Assembly: GCF_019042245.1 (NCBI RefSeq)
Contig: NZ_JAHQCX010000012.1
Location: forward strand, 62,001-126,000
Direction: 5' to 3'
DNA from: Diplocloster modestus
GTDB taxonomy: Bacteria; Bacillota; Clostridia; Lachnospirales; Lachnospiraceae
Length of the DNA: 64,000 nucleotides
Each line of letters begins with the position of its first letter. The stretch's first letter is position 1. Below the pieces are notes generated by a model. The model did not search any database. It was not told the origin of the DNA and saw nothing but the letters and a program-made list of their open reading frames with translations. Below, piece after piece: positions 9,422 to 16,806 of the stretch. Made by a program: the position numbers and the translations under genes.

Positions 9422-9526
9422 TTGTTCAATTTTAATGATAACAAAACGAGAAGAATCATTGCAAGCGCCATCATCATAATTGTTGTACTGGCAATGGTGG
9501 TGCCTATGATTCTGTCCGTAGTGTGA
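9422..9526 (+). CDS. 34-residue single-pass membrane protein with a TTG start
   Basis: The reading frame TTG-TTC-AAT-TTT gives a short charged N-terminus (NDNKTRR) followed by a hydrophobic helix (IIASAIIIIVVLAMVVPMIL) and a stop. GAGGTG at about 9410-9415 is a well-placed RBS and overlaps the end of the exonuclease gene, so it looks translationally coupled. The positive-inside layout suggests a cytoplasmic N-terminus. I do not know its function. It is too short for most gene callers, and the TTG start makes it easy to miss. Confidence 0.6.
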   Translation: MFNFNDNKTRRIIASAIIIIVVLAMVVPMILSVV

Positions 9527-9570
9527 GCCTAAGAATAAGAGTAACTAGTGTGCTGCAGGAGGATTATAGA

Positions 9571-11022
9571 ATGAAAATAAAGAAACTACTTGGGGCCGGT
9601 GCTTTTCTACTGGCTGCGCTGACCTGTACCATAGGAATGGAAAAACCCGCTTATGCGGCAGGCGATTCCGGGGATACCATTAATAAAGGAGTATTCCTGG
9701 GAGATATCGATGCCGGAGGAATGACGAAACAGGAGGCCCAGGATGCGATTGACGACTATATCGCTGGCCTGGACAAGGAAGAGATCACCCTCCGGATCAA
9801 TGAGGAAGAAATGACGGTTACAGCCGGACAGCTGGGACTGAAGCTGTCTAATGAGGAAATACTGGACGAGGCCTTAAGCCTCGGCAAATCCGGAAATATT
9901 GTTCAGCGCTATAAGGCTTTAAAGGATCTGGAACATGAGCAGAAAGTCTATGAGCTGAGAGTGGAACCGGATGAGCAGAGTGTAAAAACGTTGGTGGAAG
10001 AAGAATGCACGAAATTTAACGTGGATGCGGAGAATGCCGGATTAGAAAAGAATGGCAGTACGTTTAACGTAATTCCCGGAAAGACGGGACTGAAAGTAGA
10101 TGTAGATACTTCTGTTGATTTGATACTGGACTACATTTCCAATGAATGGGATCACGGGACAGGTCAGCTGGAACTGGCAGTGGAAGTGGATGAACCCAAA
10201 GGTACGGCGGAACAGCTGGGCCGGGTTAAGGATCTGCTTGGATCATTCAGCACCAGCTTCCCCAATTCCTCCTCGGACCGTGTCACCAATGTATCATCAG
10301 GAGCGAAGCATATCAATGCTTCCGTCATATATCCGGGGGATGAGTTCTCAGTATATGGGGCAGTCAGCCCGTTTACGGAGAAGAATGGATACCGGATGGC
10401 CGGCGCTTACGAGAACGGTATGGTGGTAGACAGTCTGGGCGGTGGTATCTGCCAAGTGTCGACGACCTTATACAATGCGGTTATCCGCGCGGAGCTTGAA
10501 GTGACGGAGCGCTCTCCGCATTCCATGCTGGTAGATTATGTACAGCCGTCTATGGACGCCGCTATCGCGGGAACCTACAAGGATCTGAAGTTTAAGAATA
10601 ACACGGACGCCCCTATATATATCGAGGGCTTTACCCAGGGTAAGACCATTACCTTTAATATTTACGGGGAAGAATACCGCTCCAATACCCGTAAGATTGA
10701 ATTCGTCAGCGAGACACTGGAAACGGTGGATCCGGGAACCAAGATTATCGGTGATCCCGCTCTTCCGGCCGGCTATAAGAAAACCACCCAGTCCGCGCAC
10801 AAAGGCTGTACCGCGCAGCTTTGGAAGGTTGTCTATGAAAACGGAACCGAGGTTTCAAGAGAAATCTTCAATAAGAGTAAATATCAGCCGTCACCCAAAT
10901 ATATTACCATCGGCCTGGCTACAGAGGATGGTAATCTGGCACAGCAGCTGCAGGATGCGGTCACGGTCAGTGACGAGGCTTATCTGAACGCGGTGCTCGG
11001 CGGTATCGGAGGCGGAGAATAA
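9571..11022 (+). CDS. Secreted VanW-family protein
   Basis: A Sec signal peptide (MKIKKLLGAGAFLLAALT... with AYA-A as the cleavage site near residue 29) is followed by one or two putative peptidoglycan-binding repeats and then a VanW domain (SSGAKHINASVIYPGDEFS... GGGICQVSTTLYNA... ERSPHSM). A G5-like beta-rich tail (about 390-460) ends the protein. VanW proteins are cell-envelope proteins of unclear biochemical role; the name does not imply vancomycin resistance. I chose ATG 9571 because AGGAGG (9557-9562) sits 8 nt upstream; a longer frame from GTG 9523 would add residues before the signal peptide. Confidence 0.85.
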   Translation: MKIKKLLGAGAFLLAALTCTIGMEKPAYAAGDSGDTINKGVFLGDIDAGGMTKQEAQDAIDDYIAGLDKEEITLRINEEEMTVTAGQLGLKLSNEEILDEALSLGKSGNIVQRYKALKDLEHEQKVYELRVEPDEQSVKTLVEEECTKFNVDAENAGLEKNGSTFNVIPGKTGLKVDVDTSVDLILDYISNEWDHGTGQLELAVEVDEPKGTAEQLGRVKDLLGSFSTSFPNSSSDRVTNVSSGAKHINASVIYPGDEFSVYGAVSPFTEKNGYRMAGAYENGMVVDSLGGGICQVSTTLYNAVIRAELEVTERSPHSMLVDYVQPSMDAAIAGTYKDLKFKNNTDAPIYIEGFTQGKTITFNIYGEEYRSNTRKIEFVSETLETVDPGTKIIGDPALPAGYKKTTQSAHKGCTAQLWKVVYENGTEVSREIFNKSKYQPSPKYITIGLATEDGNLAQQLQDAVTVSDEAYLNAVLGGIGGGE

Positions 11023-11056
11023 CAGATCTGATCTAAAATTGAGAATGGCAGGCAGA

Positions 11057-11093
11057 GGAAGTCTGATTGTACGTATCCCGTACTCAGACTTCC
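11057..11093 (+). terminator. Strong hairpin after the VanW gene
   Basis: GGAAGTCTGA pairs perfectly with TCAGACTTCC, with GTACG/CGTAC inside. There is no U-run downstream, so termination is likely but not certain. The 11023-11320 spacer otherwise holds only repeats. Confidence 0.5.
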
Positions 11094-11125
11094 ATTCCTA
11101 TACTGTCCGTAATATAGCAGGGAAC

Positions 11126-11252
11126 GGTTGAACCAAAAACGGTTCACCCATACCTTGTTTTGCAGCTTTGCTGCAAACCCGCCCGTAGGGCATGTATTAA
11201 GAGTACCTGTCAAGGTATACCTAAATGTGCGGAAAAAATGCACAAATGGAGG
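11126..11252 (+). repeat. RBS-bearing two-hairpin repeat, copy B1, interrupted
   Basis: The 5' half (GGTTGAACC...GGTTCACCC, 11126-11149) and the 3' half (CTAAATGTGCGG...GGAGG, 11221-11252) are split by the 71-bp small element at 11150-11220. Removing that element restores a sequence matching copy B2. Confidence 0.8.
11150..11220 (-). mobile_element. Small REP/MITE-like element, copy 1
   Basis: The terminal inverted repeat is ATACCTTG (11150-11157) with CAAGGTAT (11211-11218). ATACC is present at both ends, as if the target was duplicated. Read on the minus strand its core, CTTAATACATGCCCTACGGG, matches the core of the element at 46657-46728. It contains the short stem GCAGC/GCTGC and no gene. 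Confidence 0.65.
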
Positions 11253-11255
11253 AAC

Positions 11256-11315
11256 GGTTGAACCAAAAACGGTTCACCCATACCTAAATGTGCGGAAAAA
11301 ATGCACAAATGGAGG
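11256..11315 (+). repeat. RBS-bearing two-hairpin repeat, copy B2
   Basis: Intact copy. Stem 1 is TGAACC/GGTTCA with an AAAAAC loop, stem 2 is GTGC/GCAC, and GGAGG at 11311-11315 is the RBS of the next gene. It sits in tandem after B1. Confidence 0.8.
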
Positions 11316-11320
11316 AAACT

Positions 11321-12310
11321 ATGAAGATAGGAAAAGTGCCGGAATCTGTATTAAAGCGTTCCGTGTTCAAGCAAATCAAGACAAAGAGACCTGAGGTACT
11401 GGTTGGAGCCGGCGTGGGGGAAGACTGCGCCGTGATGCAGCTGGAACCAGATGAGGTATTTGTGTTGTCCACAGATCCGATCACCGGGACGGTTCAGGAT
11501 GTAGGACGTCTGTGTGTGCATGTCACGGCTAACGACCTGGCCTCCGCAGGAGCCGAGCCGGTGGGAATTCTGCTTACGGCGCTTCTTCCGGAGGATATGG
11601 AAGAGGAGACACTCCGGGAGATGATGGCCCAGGTAGAGGAAGTCTGTGAAGAACTCCATATCCAGGTAATGGGCGGCCATACGGAAGTTACCAGAGTAGT
11701 ACAGCAGCCGCTGATCACCGTAACCGGTGTGGGAAAAGTAAAAAAAGACCGTCTGATCACCACCGGCGGGGCAAAGCCGGGCGATGACGTGGTGGTAACC
11801 AAATGGATCGGAATCGAGGGAACGGCGATCATCGCGAAGGAAAAAGAAGCCCAGCTGCTGACCCGATATCCGGAAAAGCTGGTCCGGACAGCCAGGGAGC
11901 TTGATCAATATATTTCTGTGGTGAGGGATGCGGCTGTCGCGCTTAAGTCCGGTGTCAGTGCCATGCATGATGTGACGGAGGGGGGAATCTACGGGGCCCT
12001 CTGGGAGCTGGCGGAAGCATCTGGTGTCGGACTGGACATTGATCTTATGGAAATCCCTGTCCGTCAGGAGACCATAGAGATCTGCGAATATTTTGACCTG
12101 AATCCATACTATCTGATATCCAGCGGCTGTATGCTGATGTCGGGTCCGGACGGGTACGGCCTGGTCAAAGCCTTAAAGCAGGAGGGGATACCGGCCGCTG
12201 TGATCGGCAAGGTGACAGCAGGCAAGGCCCGGGTAGTCCGTAATCAGGGCGAGATCACATATCTGGAGCGTCCCAAGACGGATGAATTGTATCGAATCTA
12301 TGAAGCATAG
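11321..12310 (+). CDS. AIR synthase-related protein (HypE/ThiL/PurM superfamily)
   Basis: The protein of 329 residues has the AIR-synthase fold signature: GVGEDCAVM near the N-terminus, TDPITG, HVTANDLASAGAEP and GGHTEVT, then HDVTEGGIYGALWELAEASG and a glycine-rich C-terminal half. The family uses ATP for activation chemistry in purine, thiamine, hydrogenase or selenium pathways. No partner hydrogenase or thiamine genes are in view, so the substrate is unknown. The start at 11321 follows GGAGG by 5 nt; an in-frame ATG at 11288 lies inside the repeat's second hairpin and is unlikely to be real. Confidence 0.82.
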   Translation: MKIGKVPESVLKRSVFKQIKTKRPEVLVGAGVGEDCAVMQLEPDEVFVLSTDPITGTVQDVGRLCVHVTANDLASAGAEPVGILLTALLPEDMEEETLREMMAQVEEVCEELHIQVMGGHTEVTRVVQQPLITVTGVGKVKKDRLITTGGAKPGDDVVVTKWIGIEGTAIIAKEKEAQLLTRYPEKLVRTARELDQYISVVRDAAVALKSGVSAMHDVTEGGIYGALWELAEASGVGLDIDLMEIPVRQETIEICEYFDLNPYYLISSGCMLMSGPDGYGLVKALKQEGIPAAVIGKVTAGKARVVRNQGEITYLERPKTDELYRIYEA

Positions 12311-12403
12311 GCATGTGCAAAAAACAGCACGATTGGAGGAACGGTTGAACTAAAAAGCAGTTCACCCATACCTATATGTGCAAAAAGCAAGCACGATTGG
12401 AGG
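12311..12403 (+). repeat. RBS-bearing two-hairpin repeat, copy C (one and a half units)
   Basis: A 3' half unit (12311-12339, ATGTGC...GCACGATTGGAGG) is followed by a full unit (12343-12403). In the full unit stem 1 is TGAACT/AGTTCA, where copy B has TGAACC/GGTTCA, so both sides of the stem have changed together. GGAGG at 12399-12403 is the RBS of the next gene. Confidence 0.8.
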
Positions 12404-12408
12404 AAAAC

Positions 12409-12891
12409 ATGAGAGAGAAGATTTTAGCTTTTATTGAAAAAAACAGCCGGTTTGATCTAAAAGAACTGGCTATCATCCTGGGAGTTGACGAGGCGGCCGT
12501 AGTCAATGAGCTGGCAGCCATGGAGCGGGAGAAGATTATCTGCGGATACCACACCATGATTGACTGGGACAAGACGGACACAGATAAAGTGACCGCTCTG
12601 ATTGAAGTAAAGGTTACCCCTCAGAGGGGACAGGGATTCGACAGGATCGCGGAGCGGATCTTCAATTATCCGGAGGTGAATACCGTATATTTGATCTCAG
12701 GCGGCTATGATCTGTTGGTGATCCTGGAGGGAAAATCCATCCGGGATGTATCCCAGTTTGTGTCCGACAAATTATCGACGCTGGATTCCGTACTCAGCAC
12801 AGCGACCCACTTTATATTGAAAAAGTACAAAGACCATGGAACCATAATAGGAAAAATGTCAAAAGATGAAAGGATGTTAGTATCACCGTGA
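12409..12891 (+). CDS. Lrp/AsnC-family transcriptional regulator
   Basis: It is 160 residues, the normal family size. An N-terminal winged helix (ILAFIEKNSRFDLKELAIILG... ERE KIICGYHTMIDW) is followed by an RAM-like alpha-beta ligand domain (about 65-145). Members usually bind amino acids and control amino-acid metabolism. Its stop overlaps the GTG start of the aminotransferase by 4 bp, so the two are co-translated and the regulator probably controls or senses products of that enzyme. The start at 12409 follows GGAGG of the repeat by 5 nt. Confidence 0.88.
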   Translation: MREKILAFIEKNSRFDLKELAIILGVDEAAVVNELAAMEREKIICGYHTMIDWDKTDTDKVTALIEVKVTPQRGQGFDRIAERIFNYPEVNTVYLISGGYDLLVILEGKSIRDVSQFVSDKLSTLDSVLSTATHFILKKYKDHGTIIGKMSKDERMLVSP

Positions 12892-14063
12892 AAAATCCAT
12901 TATCCGAAAAAATCGTAAACATTGCTCCGTCCGGCATCCGTAAATTTTTTGACATCGTTACGGAGATGGAAGACGCTATATCGCTGGGTGTGGGGGAACC
13001 GGATTTTGATACTCCGTGGTTTATCCGGGATGAAGGAATATACTCCCTGGAGCAGGGCCGGACCTTTTACACATCCAATGCAGGATTAAAAGAGCTGAAG
13101 GAAGAGATCTGCCGCTATCTGAAAAGGCGGATGAACCTTACCTATGATCCGAACAAAGAAACCATCGTAACAGTCGGCGGAAGTGAGGCGATCGACATCG
13201 GCTTGCGCTGTGTGCTGAACCCGGGCGATGAGGTGCTGATCCCGCAGCCCAGCTTCGTGTCCTATCTGCCCTGTACCGTCATGGCAGACGGCGTTCCCGT
13301 ACCGATCGAATTAAAGGAAGAGAATCAGTTCAAGCTTACCCGGGAGGATCTGGAAGCTCACTTAAGCCCGAAGAGCAAGGTACTGATCCTGCCTTTTCCC
13401 AATAATCCCACCGGCGCGGTCATGACGAAAGAGGATCTGGCCGATATCGTGGATCTTATCATTGAGAACGATCTGATTGTCATGACCGATGAGATCTATG
13501 CGGAGCTAAGCTACCATGGGGATCATGTTTCCATCGCAGAGTTCCCGGGCATGAAAGAGCGCACTATCCTGATCAACGGATTTTCAAAATCCTATGCGAT
13601 GACGGGATGGAGACTGGGATATGCCTGTGGACCGGCGAATATCATTGAACAGATGATCAAAATGCATCAGTTTGCCATCATGTGTGCTCCAACCACCAGC
13701 CAGTACGCAGCGGTGGAAGCATTAAAGAACGGGGACGAGGAAGTGGCGAAAATGCGCGAAGCCTACGACCAGCGCCGGCGGTTCCTGATCCATGAATTCC
13801 GTGAAATGGACCTGAAATGCTTCGAACCCTTCGGAGCCTTCTACATATTTCCCTGTATCAAAGAATTCGGTATGACCTCCGATGAATTCGCCACCCGCTT
13901 TCTTCAGGAAGAAAAAGTGGCGGTGGTGCCTGGAACGGCCTTCGGTGACTGTGGGGAGGGATACCTGCGTATCTCATACGCCTATTCCCTGGAGAATCTG
14001 AAAATAGCCATCGGCCGTCTGCGCTCCTTTATCGAGCGTCTCCGCGCTGTACAGGGGCGTTAA
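12888..14063 (+). CDS. Class I/II pyridoxal-phosphate aminotransferase
   Basis: Fold type I aminotransferase of 391 residues. It has VGGSEAIDI for cofactor phosphate contact, PNNPTGAV, DEIYAELSY and NGFSKSYAMTGWRLGY, whose Lys is the Schiff-base residue. The AspC/PatA-like group acts on aspartate, aromatic or branched amino acids, and the exact substrate is not readable from sequence. It starts with GTG inside the stop of the Lrp/AsnC gene (GTGA overlap), which implies translational coupling. Confidence 0.92.
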   Translation: MKNPLSEKIVNIAPSGIRKFFDIVTEMEDAISLGVGEPDFDTPWFIRDEGIYSLEQGRTFYTSNAGLKELKEEICRYLKRRMNLTYDPNKETIVTVGGSEAIDIGLRCVLNPGDEVLIPQPSFVSYLPCTVMADGVPVPIELKEENQFKLTREDLEAHLSPKSKVLILPFPNNPTGAVMTKEDLADIVDLIIENDLIVMTDEIYAELSYHGDHVSIAEFPGMKERTILINGFSKSYAMTGWRLGYACGPANIIEQMIKMHQFAIMCAPTTSQYAAVEALKNGDEEVAKMREAYDQRRRFLIHEFREMDLKCFEPFGAFYIFPCIKEFGMTSDEFATRFLQEEKVAVVPGTAFGDCGEGYLRISYAYSLENLKIAIGRLRSFIERLRAVQGR

Positions 14064-14099
14064 ACCGGCGAAAAGGTATTATAAGGAAGAAAAAGAATT

Positions 14100-14600
14100 A
14101 TGGCAAAGTTAAATATTGTTTTATTCGAGCCGGAGATCCCGTCTAATACCGGCAATATCGGCCGCACCTGTGTGGCCACCGGGACGAGACTGCATCTGAT
14201 CGAACCCCTGGGATTCCGCCTGAACGAGAAATCCATCAAACGGGCCGGCATGGATTACTGGGAGCACCTGGACGTAACCCGCTATGTTGACTATCAGGAT
14301 TTCTGTAAAAGAAATACCGGTGCAAAAGTATATATGGCCACTACCAAAGCGCCCAGTGTCTACACGGAAGTCCACTATGAGCCGGATTGTTATCTGATGT
14401 TTGGTAAAGAGAGCGGTGGTATTCCCGAGGAGATTCTACTTGAAAATCAGGAAACGGCGATCCGTATTCCCATGCTTTCTACCATCCGGTCGCTGAATCT
14501 GGCCAACTCCGTAGCCATCGTGCTGTATGAAGCTCTGCGCCAGAATAATTTTGATCATATGCAGCTGGAAGGGCATCTGACCAGGTATAATTGGAAGTAA
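14100..14600 (+). CDS. trmL: tRNA (cytidine/uridine-34 2'-O)-methyltransferase
   Basis: This SPOUT methyltransferase modifies the wobble base of tRNA-Leu in known TrmL proteins. It has EPEIPSNTGNIGRTC at the N-terminus, LMFGKESGGIP as the first part of the SAM-binding knot and IPM...SLNLANSVAIVLYEALRQ as the second. The length of 166 residues is typical. An AAGGA-type RBS precedes the ATG, and it follows the aminotransferase by 36 bp. Confidence 0.93.
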   Translation: MAKLNIVLFEPEIPSNTGNIGRTCVATGTRLHLIEPLGFRLNEKSIKRAGMDYWEHLDVTRYVDYQDFCKRNTGAKVYMATTKAPSVYTEVHYEPDCYLMFGKESGGIPEEILLENQETAIRIPMLSTIRSLNLANSVAIVLYEALRQNNFDHMQLEGHLTRYNWK

Positions 14601-14605
14601 AACAT

Positions 14606-14651
14606 AAAGCGTCGTTTCCAAACCAGATCATCGGTTGGGGGACGGCGCTTT
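14606..14651 (+). terminator. Hairpin after trmL
   Basis: AAAGCGTCG-TTTCC pairs with GGGGGACGGCGCTTT with G-U pairs, about 6 nt after the trmL stop. There is no U-run. It is the first of four stacked hairpins in the 14601-14958 spacer, which holds no gene I can support. Confidence 0.4.
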
Positions 14652-14654
14652 CAT

Positions 14655-14682
14655 ATTTCATAGGAAAGTGCTCCTATGAAAT
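14655..14682. repeat. Perfect 11-bp inverted repeat
   Basis: ATTTCATAGGA (14655-14665) and TCCTATGAAAT (14672-14682) with a 6-nt loop. It is AT-rich, unlike the GC-rich hairpin beside it. Confidence 0.6.
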
Positions 14683-14690
14683 AAAAAACG

Positions 14691-14753
14691 CTCCGCGGGA
14701 CCGCACTGCGGCGGAAGGGAAGATGCCGCTTACGCGGCCCGCCGCAGGCGGAG
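14691..14753. repeat. GC-rich nested inverted repeat
   Basis: CTCCGC pairs with GCGGAG at the ends and CTGCGGCGG with CCGCCGCAG inside. Function unknown. Confidence 0.55.
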
Positions 14754-14778
14754 AGTTTCGCAAGCGAAACTCTTTTTC
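14752..14778 (+). terminator. Rho-independent terminator
   Basis: AGAGTTTCGC (14752-14761) pairs perfectly with GCGAAACTCT (14764-14773) and runs into a U-rich tail. It probably ends the Lrp/aminotransferase/trmL transcript. Confidence 0.75.
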
Positions 14779-14897
14779 TCCAACCAGAACACATTATTTC
14801 ATGATATGATACAGCCTCAATTCATATAATGTTTATAAAATATAAGAAAAAGTTAAGAAAATACACTGGTTTCGTTAAAACTATCTTCATACTGAAA

Positions 14898-14906
14898 TGT
14901 TATAAT
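14898..14906 (+). promoter_or_regulatory. Extended -10 promoter
   Basis: TGTTATAAT gives an extended -10 (TGn plus consensus TATAAT at 14901-14906) without a good -35. It lies 50 nt before the small membrane protein gene. Confidence 0.55.
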
Positions 14907-14958
14907 GATAAACGAACATGATAGTTGACCATCCGGGTCTTTAGAAAAGAGGTATCGT

Positions 14959-15144
14959 ATGAGAAACAGTGTAAATGATTTTGACTATCTGGACCGTAAG
15001 ATAAATAAAATGAATCTACTGATTATCTGTGCAGGTATCATCGCCGTCATGGCCATTGGGTTCGTATATTCCTATAAGCTCCATAACCAGGACATCCCGA
15101 CGATGACCGTTACCAACAACGCAATAGTGGCCGTACAGGAATAG
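14959..15144 (+). CDS. 61-residue single-pass membrane protein
   Basis: The protein has a charged N-terminus (about 1-17), one hydrophobic helix (MNLLIICAGIIAVMAIGFVY, about 18-38) and a short polar tail outside (KLHNQDIPTMTVTNNAIVAVQE). AGAGGT upstream and an extended -10 promoter support it. I do not recognise the family. It may belong with the cell-wall gene that follows, but a 163-bp spacer separates them. Confidence 0.6.
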   Translation: MRNSVNDFDYLDRKINKMNLLIICAGIIAVMAIGFVYSYKLHNQDIPTMTVTNNAIVAVQE

Positions 15145-15182
15145 TTACCAACCGTGCAATAGTCGTGGTTACCCAGGAATAG
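15110..15182 (+). repeat. Imperfect tandem duplication at the end of the small membrane protein gene
   Basis: TTACCAAC...GCAATAGT...GGAATAG occurs at 15110-15144 and again at 15145-15182. The first copy encodes the protein's C-terminus and stop; the second lies just past it. Confidence 0.55.
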
Positions 15183-15307
15183 GTTCCTCTAGTGGAATAT
15201 CACATACCGGGGGGTAACACAACTGGCCATATACCTGTAAAAAAACAGGCACAACTGAATTCCCAACTACATATACTGATAGTAACACCAAATCTATCGA
15301 GGTACTT

Positions 15308-16573
15308 ATGTCAAACCAGACATTGAAAAGTATGCAGACCGAGTCTCCTGACCGCGGGCGGCTGCAGGTGCAGGTGACATCTACCATCGGACGGGTTCCC
15401 ATCACTGGTGCTACTATCAGTATTTCTTATACCGGAGATCCCGAGAGTCCGGTTGAACATCTGACCACCAACAGTTCCGGTCAGACAGAAATACTGGATC
15501 TGCCGGCCCCGCCCCTGGAATACAGCATGGAACCCAGCGACAATCAGCCTTACGCCGAATACACGGTTCAGGTCCAGGCTCCCGGTTATGAATCCGCCAC
15601 TGTCGCCGGTTCGGAAGTATTACCGGATACCACTTCCCTTCAGGGGATAGAACTGCGTCCTATGGAGGGCCAGGAAGCGTTGGACCGGATCGTGATCGGT
15701 CCGCACACCCTGTTTGCGAATTACCCTCCGAAAATAGCGGAGGCTGAGATCAAACCTGTCAATGAGAGCGGTGAAATCGTATTGAGCCGCGTGGTCGTCC
15801 CTGAGTTCGTGATTGTTCACGACGGTTCCCCCAGGGATACTTCCGCCACAGACTACTGGGTCCGTTACAAAGATTACATTAAAAATGTGGCATCCAGTGA
15901 GATCTATGCCACATGGCCGGACAGCACCATACGCGCGAATGTGCTGGCGATCATGTCATTCACGCTGAACCGTGTCTACACCGAGTGGTACCGGAACAAA
16001 GGATTTGATTTCACCATAACCTCGTCCACCGCCTTCGATCACAAATGGATCTTTGGACGCAACACATTTGACAGCATTTCTGTAATCGTGGATGAGATCT
16101 TTAACGCCTATCTGTCCCGGCCCAACGTAAAACAGCCAATTCTGACCCAGTACTGTGACGGAAGGCAGGTCACCTGTCCAAACTGGATGACGCAGTGGGG
16201 ATCCAAGTACCTGGGTGATCAGGGTTATACGCCCATCGAGATACTGCGCTATTATTATGGTGACAACATGTACATCAATGTGGCGGAGGAGATCGCAGGC
16301 GTTCCTTCATCCTGGCCGGGTTATAACCTGGATATCGGAGCGTCGGGCCCCAAGGTGACTCAGCTCCAGGAACAGCTGAACACCATAGCTGCCACCTACA
16401 GCGCCATTCCCACCATTGCGGTAGACGGAATCTACGGGGAATCCACCGCCAATGCGGTACGCACCTTCCAGTCCATCTTTGGACTGCCCCAAACCGGTAT
16501 CACGGATTATGCAACCTGGTTTAAGATACAGGAAATCTACGTGGGTGTCACACGGATTGCAGAGTTGAGTTAA
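15308..16573 (+). CDS. SpoIID-like protein with beta-sandwich and peptidoglycan-binding domains
   Basis: Residues about 18-120 look like a carboxypeptidase-regulatory or SpaA-type beta-sandwich (GRLQVQVTSTIGRVPITGATISI). Residues about 165-340 resemble the SpoIID/LytB fold (VASSEIYATWP, ANVLAIMSFTLNRVY, FDHKWIFGRN, TQYCDGR). Residues about 345-412 are a PG_binding_1 domain (LDIGASGPKVTQLQEQLN, VDGIYGESTANAVRTFQ). No signal peptide is visible, which is odd for a wall-binding protein. SpoIID proteins are lytic enzymes of the engulfment complex; whether this one is active is not clear. GAGGT precedes the ATG. Confidence 0.75.
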   Translation: MSNQTLKSMQTESPDRGRLQVQVTSTIGRVPITGATISISYTGDPESPVEHLTTNSSGQTEILDLPAPPLEYSMEPSDNQPYAEYTVQVQAPGYESATVAGSEVLPDTTSLQGIELRPMEGQEALDRIVIGPHTLFANYPPKIAEAEIKPVNESGEIVLSRVVVPEFVIVHDGSPRDTSATDYWVRYKDYIKNVASSEIYATWPDSTIRANVLAIMSFTLNRVYTEWYRNKGFDFTITSSTAFDHKWIFGRNTFDSISVIVDEIFNAYLSRPNVKQPILTQYCDGRQVTCPNWMTQWGSKYLGDQGYTPIEILRYYYGDNMYINVAEEIAGVPSSWPGYNLDIGASGPKVTQLQEQLNTIAATYSAIPTIAVDGIYGESTANAVRTFQSIFGLPQTGITDYATWFKIQEIYVGVTRIAELS

Positions 16574-16670
16574 TCCTAGTCTATGGATCTGATGTGCAGC
16601 ATGTCACAGAAAAGGCCGCCCGCTTTGACGAAAAGATCTGCTTCCGGTTCCAACTCTTGTAAAAGGAATT

Positions 16671-16700
16671 GCCGCACGAATCAGTGCGGCCTTCTTTTTT
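16671..16700 (+). terminator. Rho-independent terminator
   Basis: GCCGCAC pairs with GTGCGGC over a 6-nt loop, followed by CTTCTTTTTT. It ends the SpoIID-like gene's transcript. Confidence 0.85.
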
Positions 16701-16806
16701 ATATTCAATAGGAACTCTTTTTTAGAATTATAATCCTTTTCACACAGTTATCCTTGTGTTAAAATAGTTCAAGAATGAATATAAATACGAATGAGGAATG
16801 AACTTT

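Noticed and set aside
9571..11022. Vancomycin resistance gene
   Set aside because: VanW-domain proteins are common in Clostridia without resistance, and no vanA/H/X-type genes are nearby.
11128..11394. Open frame across the tandem repeats before the AIR synthase-like gene
   Set aside because: The other copies of the repeat do not keep this frame, so coding is not conserved between copies.
6225..12403. CRISPR array as an explanation of the repeats
   Set aside because: The units are few, dispersed, 5' of genes and lack regular unique spacers. No cas gene is present.
14591..14809. Open frame of 72 codons in the hairpin-rich spacer after trmL
   Set aside because: It overlaps the trmL end and runs through four hairpins and a terminator. 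There is no RBS and the composition is unlike protein.
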